64,000 nucleotides of DNA from Okapia johnstoni (taxonomy: Eukaryota > Chordata > Mammalia > Artiodactyla > Giraffidae): the NCBI GenBank assembly GCA_024291935.2, contig CM044312.1, positions 1,346,501 to 1,410,500 of the forward strand. Direction: 5' to 3'. Both the position numbers and the translations under genes were made by a program. Below the pieces are notes generated by a model. That model did not search any database, was not told where the DNA came from, and worked only from the letters and a program-made list of their open reading frames with translations. Numbering within the stretch: the stretch's first letter is position 1; every line of letters begins with the position of its first letter. Shown piece by piece: positions 56,655 to 64,000 of this stretch.

Positions 56655-57240
56655 CCCATCAGCAGGGGTGCTAAGACACACCACCACGACGGGGCGGTCT
56701 GAGCAGTAGAAATTCCTTCTCGCAGTTCTGGAGGGTGGCAAGTCTCCGGTCAAGGTGCGCTGGTCTGAAGGAGGGCTCCTCTCCTGGCTGCAGACAGCCA
56801 CCCTCTCTCCGTGTCCTCACTTGGTGGGGAGAGAGGGCGAGAGGGACACAGAGGGAGCGAGGCCTCTGGGGTCTTGTTACTGCTGTGTAGTCGCTCAGTC
56901 GTGTCCAACTCTTTGTGACCATTTGGACGGTAGCCCACCAGGCTCCTCTGTCCATGGGATTTTCCGGGCAAGAATACTGGAGTGGGTAGCCATTGCCTTG
57001 TCCAGGGTATCTTCCTGGCTCAAGGATCAAACCTGCGTCTCCTGTGTCTCCTACATTGCAGGTGGATTCTTTACCCACTGAGCCATCAGGGAATCCCCTT
57101 AAAAACAGGTGCAAAGACCAACTTTCCAGTTCGCCTCATCAGGCAGCAGGGTCCCTCTTACTCAGCCCTTCCTTCCAGCCAGGCCTCCTGGTGACTGATG
57201 AGGCCCAGCCCTGGGGAGCCATCGGCCTTAGTCTACAGTT
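56655..57240 (-). mobile_element. MaLR LTR (MST/MLT1 type) nested in L1
   Basis: gtagaaattccttctcgcag, ttctggagggtggcaagtct, ctctctccgtgtcctcactt and gtggggagagagggcgagag are the reversed LTR. The part after the SINE at 56878-57100 is weakly matched, so the right border is uncertain. Confidence 0.6.
56878..57100 (-). mobile_element. Bov-tA SINE nested in the MaLR LTR
   Basis: Antisense: gtcgctcagtcgtgtccaac to attctttacccactgagcca and tcagggaatcccc. Confidence 0.92.
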
Positions 57241-57780
57241 TTAAACCTTCATCGTATCCAGAAACACCCTCACAGACACGCCCAGAGCAGCGTGAGACCA
57301 AACGTCCGGGCACCTGTGGTGCAGAAGCATCACACATGCCTCAAAACGTTCTATACCATGTTACCAGATGACTCAGCCATTCCACTCCTAAGTATAAGCG
57401 AGGGGAAATGAAAACGTACATCCACACAAAACCTTGCCCACAAAATGTCAAAGCGACATTTCTCATAACAGTCAAAGACAGAAACAGCCTAAATGTCCCC
57501 CAGCTGATGAAAGAATGGATGGAGCCTGGTCCATCCACACGAGGAGACAGTGTTTGGCAAGAAGGAAAAAGGAGGCCCTAACGGAGGCTGCAACGTGGGT
57601 GACCCTAGAACATGCTGAGTGCGAGAGGCCGAACACAAAAGATCACATAGCAGTGATCCATTTATATGCGGCGTTCAGAAGAGGCAAGCCCATCGGGACA
57701 GAAAGTAGACGAGCGGTCACCAGAGGCCCAGGGAGGGGCAGATGGGACCCGGGGGCGCGGTGTGGTTCAAGCAAATATGT

Positions 57781-58195
57781 CCACGACCACCCACTGGAGC
57801 TGAAACAGTCGGTGTGGGTGCCTGCTCAGCGGCAGACGTGTGGACAGAGCGTGTTCCTGTAATCCGCTTGGAGATTTGCAGAACGAGGGTCAGACGGGGG
57901 TGGGACGCAGGCGCAAAGGAGTTTCGGACGTTGAACATACCCCGTGCAAACCTGGGAATCTGGACGAAACAGCCTGCTGCTGGCCTACCCGAGGGGTCCT
58001 CTCTCCACAGAGCTCACTCACCGCTGCTCCTGATGGCCTGCCCCGCCCCGCCGCATCGCACAGGCGGATGCGCTGGGCTGTGTTCTCCCCGAGACGACAC
58101 AGGCCATCTCAGAGGGCCCAGGAGTTGGCTCCATTTCTCTGTGATATGAGGAGCAGTCTGTAAGCAAACAAGACCGTTCTTAAAATACTGGTGCA
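57781..58195. other. Unique sequence, no feature recognised
   Basis: No repeat or gene recognised. Confidence 0.4.
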
Positions 58196-58690
58196 TATTT
58201 TTTAAATAGCAAAAATTCAGTTATAGAGTAAAATCTGGGGAGAATATTTGCAATGAGTGTGATAACTAAAGGGTAAAGGCCCTCAGTACATATGTGTAGA
58301 GATTTGATAAGTCAATAAGAAAAAGCTGAGCACCTCATGGGGAAAAATGGCAGAAGACATTACTCAGGAATGGGATTTTTACCACGATTTTTTAAAAGAA
58401 GGGCTTCCTTCTCAGCTCAGCTGGTAAAGAATCAGACCTGGGTTTGATCCCTGGGTTGGGAAGATCCCCTGGAGAAGGGAAAGGCTGCCCACTCCAGTAT
58501 TCTGGCCTGGAGAATCCCATGAACTGTATTCCCCCCTGTATTCCAGGGGGTCGCAAAGAATCAGACATGACTGAGTGACTTTCCCTTTAAAAAGAACGTA
58601 AAAAAGGGGGAGTGAACTAGAGATACGTGATACCGTGTGGCTGAATCTCACAATAATCACGCTGAGTGAGAGTCAGACCGGAGCCCGGAG
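58196..58690 (+). mobile_element. L1 fragments around a SINE
   Basis: 58196-58385 (gagaatatttgcaatgagtg, gcagaagacattactcagga) and 58600-58690 (gtggctgaatctcacaataa) look like L1 3' sequence on either side of the SINE at 58396-58593. Confidence 0.6.
58396..58593 (+). mobile_element. Bov-tA SINE
   Basis: ctcagctggtaaagaatcag, ggtttgatccctgggttggg to gtcgcaaagaatcagacatg, tail actttcccttt. The head lacks the usual ccgcctgcaatg segment. Confidence 0.88.
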
Positions 58691-58727
58691 TCCACACTCT
58701 GTAGCGTATCTATGATCTACAGCCAGC

Positions 58728-58885
58728 CAGTGCCCGCTCAGTCGTGTCCGACTCTTTGCGACCCCATGGACTGTAGCCCGCCAGGCTCCTCTGTCCAGGG
58801 GATTCTCCAGGCCAGAATACTGGAGTGGGTTGCCACGCCCTCCTCCAGGGGATCTTCCCGACCCAGGGATCGGACCCGCATCTCG
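58728..58885 (-). mobile_element. Bov-tA SINE, 5' truncated
   Basis: cgctcagtcgtgtccgactc to cagggatcggacccgcatct; the reversed tRNA head is missing. 58886-59114 is GC-rich and unrecognised. Confidence 0.88.
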
Positions 58886-59114
58886 GGGACAAGGACCCTG
58901 CTCGGCCGAGTGATTCTTCAAGGACCAGCACGCACCCCGGGGCAGGAGAGCTGGCTATGCTGGTGGCAGGGGTGCAGGGCCCCGGGTGGGGGGCCAGGAC
59001 CGAGTCCTGCTGGAGGACCAGCCCACCAGCCTGGCCGGGGCAGGTGCCCACGAGCCCGGCGCTGGCAGGAGCCAGGAGAAGCCTGACCCACGCAAGGGCA
59101 GGGGTGACCTGCCA

Positions 59115-59360
59115 GCTCGGCCATCGACCGGCATAATAGAGAAATGACGAGAGGGGGGCTGGCAGCCTCGCTCATCGTGATAAATGCATCTGCGGCCCTG
59201 CTGATAAACGCTCACGGCACCGCGGAGCGGGTGAAGCTGTACCAAGTAATGATCCTCATTCGTTCTCGGACCTCTCTGCTGAAATTGCCAATTAAGATAG
59301 TGCTTTAAGAGGGATGTGGGTTCCCACCGGCTCCGAGATGGCTTGAAACCAGCACGTCTC
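59115..59360. promoter_or_regulatory. Candidate conserved noncoding element
   Basis: Repeat-free. gctgataaacgctc and cgtgataaatgca carry GATA-type cores. CAATTAAG near 59290 is NKX/homeodomain-like, with taatgatcctcattcg before it. CpGs are kept (cggcaccgcggagcgg). Confidence 0.33.
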
Positions 59361-59880
59361 ACCAGATGCCAGGCGGCTTTCGGGTGGCTCTGCTGACGAG
59401 CATCCACTGACCTGATTCTGACCCCAGGTGACCAGTCGGGGGGGGACGCTCACCGTCCTTGAGGCAGCCTTGGCTCTGCATGCACCTGCCAGGCCCTCTC
59501 CTCTCCCCGCCAGTTCCGCTCCAGAGAGGGCCCCTCTCTGCCCCCGACCCCCACAGGCATCCCACAGCCTCAGCACCTGGTGCCTTGTTACCCAGGCTGC
59601 CTCGGGTGGGGTGGGGCCTAAAGGAAAGGGCCCGGGCAGCCCCACTCGTTCAGGAGGTGCCGCGGAGGCAGGACCACGTGGGGGACTTGGCTGGAGACGC
59701 CCTGAGCCGTGGGTGACCACGCTGTGGTCCAGCCTCCGTCAGCTTCAGTCTCTCCCACCTCTGATCTGAGACCTGGCCAGGACCGGTTCCTGAGCCTCGG
59801 GGGCTGTGCTCCGTCCCTCCCACACCCCACCCATATTTAACCGTCATCTAAGCCCATGTAAGCTGGAGCCACCCAGATGC
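59361..59880. other. GC-rich unique sequence
   Basis: No repeat or gene recognised. Confidence 0.4.
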
Positions 59881-60095
59881 CTCCTGGGGTTCCTTGGTGT
59901 CTCAGTGCTAAAGAGTCTGCCAGCAGTGCAGGAGAGGCAGGAGATGTGAGTTCGATCCCTGGGTTGGGAAGATCCCCTGGAGAAAGAAACAAACCCACTC
60001 CAGTATTCTTGCCTGGAGAATCCCATGGACAGAGGAGCCTGGTGGGCTACAGTCAATGGGGTCACAGAGAGTCAGACACAGCTTAGCGACAGCAC
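59881..60095 (+). mobile_element. Bov-tA SINE
   Basis: Sense: tcctggggttccttggtgtc, gagttcgatccctgggttgg to gagtcagacacagcttagcg. Confidence 0.9.
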
Positions 60096-60214
60096 CACCA
60101 CCCCGGTCCCAGGAGACAAGACTCCACAGCAAAGCCTGAACAGCCAGACCCTTAGCACAGTCTGGGTTCTGGGGTCTCTGTGTGCTCAGAGAACAGTGAA
60201 CAGTCCTCACAGTT

Positions 60215-60545
60215 TGGAAGCTGCATGTGGTGGTTGCCTAGGCCTGCCAGAGCAAGCCAGCAGAAAGTGCGTGGCTGAAAAACAGTGGTCATGGTCCCCA
60301 GTCTGGAGGCCAGAGTCTGGACGTGGCCAGGCTCCCCTGAGCGCGCTGGGGAGGGTCTGCTCCACGCACCTCTCCTGGCTTCTGTGGGTCCTTGACTCGG
60401 GGCCACAGAGCTCCAGGCTTTATCTGACCTTCTCCCTGCACTCAGGGCCGGGGCCAGAGGTCCCCTTTCTGTGTGGGCACAGGGGCTACTGGGCTAGGAC
60501 CCTCCCTGATGACCACACCTTCACGTGGTCATCAGTAAAGTCCTG
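60215..60545 (-). mobile_element. MaLR-like LTR remnant (tentative)
   Basis: ggttgcctaggcctgccaga, agtctggaggccagagtctg and gctaggaccctccctgatga align with a reversed MLT1/MST LTR. Heavily diverged. Confidence 0.45.
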
Positions 60546-60639
60546 CTTCTCTACATAGGGCACGACCTGAGTCAATGGAGAACGTCAACACAAGCATTTG
60601 TGGGTGCAGGAGACACCATTCAACCCACAAGGGGGGTCA

Positions 60640-61260
60640 AAAACAGACTTGAGCCAGTAAGAGCTGTGACTGCAGATTGGTATGGAAGAAAAGCAATATT
60701 ATATCATCCAGATAAACACAGCAGGAGTGAACACGCTCTGGTATTCACCCAAAAGCTTCGTCGAAGCCCGAGCGAGGTGCAGTGATGCTTCGTGCACACC
60801 TCCTGCCCCCACGCGGATCTGCGGAGACCACGCAGAGCAGACAGACAGATTTACCTGGTTCTTACTCCGATGAGCTCGCTCGCAGAATGAGGCAATTGAT
60901 TAGATATGCAGCTTTAGGAGAGCTCAGTATTAAACTGTCATTTTGTCAATAAAACCTCATTTCATCAATATAATGTTGGCGCGCCCGAATGTTTCTGCAT
61001 AATTAATCCTGTTGATGCATTAAGGAATGTTATACACAATATTAATCAAAAGGTAGTGTCAATAGAGGGCCATATATAAACCCAGATATCAAGACTGCAA
61101 ACCTCTCTGAGAACCCTGTTCCCACCGAGACACCGTTCATCTACAAACACTTGGATTTTTTTTTCATAAAACTGCTATTTAAAAAATTAGTCAGTCAAGG
61201 AAAAGCAATTAGAGTAATATACAGAAACCTCCTGGGAAATTAATTTTTTACAAAACATTT
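60640..61260. promoter_or_regulatory. Candidate enhancer or noncoding transcript region
   Basis: The longest AT-rich repeat-free block near the right end. Homeodomain-type words: gcaattgattagatatgc (60892-60909), cataattaatcctgttgatgcatt (about 60998-61021), atattaatcaaaagg, ttaaaaaattagtcag and gggaaattaattttt. TATATAAA lies at 61073-61080 in ccatatataaaccc. A retained GGCGCGCC palindrome is near 60979. Confidence 0.4.
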
Positions 61261-61271
61261 TTTAATAAATT

Positions 61272-61655
61272 GCGTTTGCTGTTGTTGTTGGTGTTCAGTT
61301 GCTCAGTCGTGTCTGACTCTCTGCGACCCCATGGACTGCAGCACGCCAGGCCTCCTTGTCCATCACCAACTCCCAGAATTTACTCAAACCCATGTCCCTT
61401 GAGTCGGTGATGCCATCCAGCCATCTCATCCTCTGTCGTCCCCTTCTCCTCCTGCCTTCAGTCTTTCCCAGCATCAGGGTCTTTTCCAGTGAGTCAGCTC
61501 TTCACATCAGGTGAACAAAGTATTGGAGTTTCAGCTTCAGCATCAGTTTGTGCAGTGAATATTCAGGACTGATTTCCTTTAGGATGGACTGGTGTGATCT
61601 CCTTAGTCCGAGGGCCTCTCAAAAGTCTTCTCCAACCCCACAGTTCAAAAGCATT
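61272..61655 (-). mobile_element. BovB LINE 3' end
   Basis: Starts with the reversed tail ttgctgttgttgttggtgtt and runs to ccacagttcaaaagcattt. Diverged, no frame. Confidence 0.92.
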
Positions 61656-63624
61656 TAGTTGCATTCAGTGTTTAGAAAGTGGCCCCGAGTCACGAGGTTA
61701 CAGGGCACATGGAAACTCAGCAGTGTCCTCACAGACACTCTGACTCGGGGACAGTTCTTCATGGGCTGTTTATAAACAGATGCAGCTTTGTCATCCTGGG
61801 AAGAGGGGCTCTTGACCGCACGCAAACACACGGTCAAGGCCAAGGCCGAATGCTGAGCTCTGGACCTCTCCACAGAGCCCAGGAAAAGCTCCACTGGCTC
61901 CCAGCTGTTTCAGAACCACCCAGGGGCAGGCAAGGGGCAGGCAGCTGCCGGGAAGAATGGCCCGTGCCTGCATGCGACCAGCTTGCTTCCCCTGGGCCTC
62001 CCGTTACCCACCATCGGCCCCTCTCCCCCGGACCCCTGTCTCTCCCTCTCTGTGGCCACAGGCCTGTGAGCCCCCTGCCCTCTTCTGGGGCTCTGTACTC
62101 CACATCCGCTCACGGGAAACTGGACTCCCCTTGGGCGAGAGAGGCTCCCGACAAGCAAAGAGGGTACTCAGACCTCCTGCACTGTCTGTCCTGGGTCACC
62201 ATATTGTGAGCCTGGTGCACTGAAGACTGGCACCCCCCAGGCCTTGAAGCCAGTGTGACCCCATCGAGAGGACACCTATCCCCCCGTCCTGGCCTCTATG
62301 TTCCGGAAGTGGTCCAGCTGCCCCAAGCCCAGGACCCACCTGGATGCCACGGCCTCACCTAGAACCCTCCTCATGGGGTCCCAGCCTGACTGGCAGAGTT
62401 CTGTCTGTCCCGACGGGGATCAGACCCAAAGACCCCCGTCAGGGTGTGACGACAGACTCCCCGGGCTGAGCCCCAGCTTCGCAACTTCAAATGCTGCTGC
62501 TCTGGGCAAGTTCCTGGGTTCACTTTGCAATCCCGGGAAACAGGGATGATATTAACAGTAAGTCCACGCGGTGTGAGCAACAGGAGACCAGACGTCATCA
62601 GGTTACCGCCTCAAACGGTGCTTGGCACGTAGAAGGCGCGGGGAGATGTCGGCCATCCCCAGGGCGGGGCCCGGACACCGGTCCCCATACCCAGGAGGCA
62701 GAATGCGGATGCTCCTAAGCCTGAGTCAGACACGCGATACTTACCGTCCTGGCTCAGCCACCCCCAGCTCTGGGGCCTGGACGTGCCCCTCCAAGGAGGG
62801 GCCATGGCCTGTCCATGCTCTGCGCCTTCTGAGCCTGGGAAAGCCCTGAGCTCAGAAAGAGTGAGAAGCAGTAATGGCAGGTAGGTTTTCTGAAGGTCGT
62901 GGCCGGCCCCGGGGTCCAGCTCTCTGGTGGCACAAGCCACTCACTCACTAGGAAAGACCCAGAGAGACTGATCAGGAGGGAGGCCTGGATCGCCGCCCAC
63001 CACCTGGGGGTGGTCAGGGCCGCACACGGTGAGGCCCGCGAGCCGGACTCCCCGGGACCCTCCGGGGCTTCAGTGTCTCCAGAGCGGCCCTGGGCTCGCC
63101 GCAGTGAGGCTCCAGAGGGAACCATGGATGAAGCCAGATGCACGGCCTTCAGACTAACTGCAACTGCAAACCAACTTATCAGCCGCTGCGCCTCTCCGAG
63201 CCTTGGTCTGTTGACCAATCAGACGGGCAGCCATAGAACCCACCTCACAGAAACACGAGGCTTGCAGTCTCGAGTCCAGGATCAAAGCATTGACCAGTTT
63301 CATCCTTGCTGAGGCCCCGTGCCTGGCCTGCCCACTCCCCAGGTCCTCATGTGATGGGGGGTGGGCTCTGACCTTGTCTCAGGAAGACCTCAATGCCGTC
63401 ATGAGGGCCCTCCCAGGGACCCCACCTAAACCCAAGCCCCCCACCCTGAAGGCTCACCTCCATATGCAATCCCACTGGGGGTCGGGGCTTTGACAGATGA
63501 ATTCTGGGGACACAAAAGTTCAGTCCACAGCAGACACACTCCCCTCACAACTCCAGCCAACACCACTGTCACGATGAGCTGATATCAAATATCCCACAGA
63601 GAGACGGGGACCTACACGCATCAG
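61656..63624. other. Unique sequence, no gene recognised
   Basis: GC-rich with overlapping chance frames. 62490-62570 (tgctgctctgggcaagttcc, gaaacagggatgatattaac) may be a sense MIR. Confidence 0.4.
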
Positions 63625-63800
63625 GCCCTTACTGTGTGCCAGATGCTCCGTGCATGCGCATTCATCCTGCCCTGACAACCTCATTAGGATCGACAGAGGT
63701 TACTGTCCCATTTTACAGATGAGATAAGGAAACTGAGGCTGAGAAGACCACAGTCGCTCACCCGGGGTCCCATCACAGCCCCAAGGACGGGCGGGCTCCA
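63625..63800 (-). repeat. MIR SINE
   Basis: Reversed MIR in clear order: cttactgtgtgccagatgct, gacaacctcattaggatcga, cattttacagatgagataag, gaaactgaggctgagaagac. 63801-64000 shows nothing else. Confidence 0.8.
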
Positions 63801-64000
63801 AAGTCCAGCTCCTACCCAGGAACCTGGCTGCCTGCCCCCTCTCCCCACCAGGCACCAGCTCCCAAGAGCACTTGGCACCTGCGAAGTACAGGTCTTTGTG
63901 TTCTGAGCTGTTCTGAGCTTCGCCTTACATGTCGCTGTCTTGGGAGCTCCTGTTCAGAGATGCTTTAACATAGATTTGGGATTTTTACCTCTATTTTGCA

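Larger units (their letters stand above)
55926..57780 (+). mobile_element. Old L1, ORF2 end and 3' region, split by three insertions
   Basis: L1 words in order: ctttgtcaaaatgaaacact, cttgcaaatcatacatcaga, aaaagatgttcaacatcact; then 56541-56654 after a SINE; then, after an LTR and second SINE, gatgactcagccattccact, tgatccatttatatgcggcg and gtcaccagaggcccagggag. No open frame. The order of pieces confirms a single disrupted element. Confidence 0.82.

Noticed and set aside
63000..64000. First exon or promoter of MNX1 at the right edge
   Set aside because: No CpG island, no polyalanine or homeodomain coding sequence, and an MIR at 63625-63800. MNX1 must lie further right if synteny holds.

Overview
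The window is nuclear DNA from a ruminant, most likely a bovid. The evidence is repeat content: many BovB (RTE-clade) LINE fragments, Bov-tA tRNA-derived SINEs in both orientations, older cetartiodactyl CHR-type SINEs, ruminant-type L1 3' ends, and one LTR whose ends I recognise as BTLTR1-like. The mammalian background is MIR, L2, MLT1/MaLR LTRs, and Tigger and hAT DNA transposons. Family names come from memory of consensus sequences, not from a masking run, and repeat borders are good to roughly 5-20 bases unless a target-site duplication (TSD) is quoted.

Only one protein-coding exon is visible. It is the first coding exon of UBE3C (a HECT-type ubiquitin ligase) on the minus strand at 3418-3483. 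It ends in a consensus splice donor and lies in a strong CpG island at about 3190-4240. Bases 1-3417 are therefore UBE3C intron 1, and from about 4250 to 64000 the window is the region upstream of UBE3C. In other mammals UBE3C is head-to-head with the homeobox gene MNX1 across a long intergenic interval. By that synteny MNX1 should lie beyond the right edge, transcribed rightwards. No MNX1 exon is in the window.

Layout: 1-3417 intron 1 with two BovB pieces and two SINEs; 3190-4240 promoter island with a three-copy 21-bp GC-box repeat and a (CGGGG)6 tract; 4380-4820 AT/CA-rich simple sequence; 5200-25500 a transposon-dense zone, including a BovB that landed inside another BovB with its 5' part inverted (12503-15713); 25500-64000 alternating repeats and repeat-free blocks. 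Several repeat-free blocks (about 25630-26800, 29161-29590, 36730-37240, 40130-40420, 48105-48500, 54225-54610, 59115-59360, 60640-61260) are dense in homeodomain, T-box, POU or AP-1-like motifs. They are the best candidates for conserved enhancers. Conservation cannot be measured here, so these are inferences.

No new gene system, CRISPR array, rRNA, tRNA or microRNA gene was found. The most informative observations are structural: the twin-priming-type inverted BovB with its 10-bp TSD, a perfect 11-bp TSD around another BovB, a poly(A)-only insertion with a 12-bp TSD, a 58-bp direct repeat flanking a SINE, an exact 50-bp tandem duplication, and a two-codon upstream ORF just before the UBE3C start.
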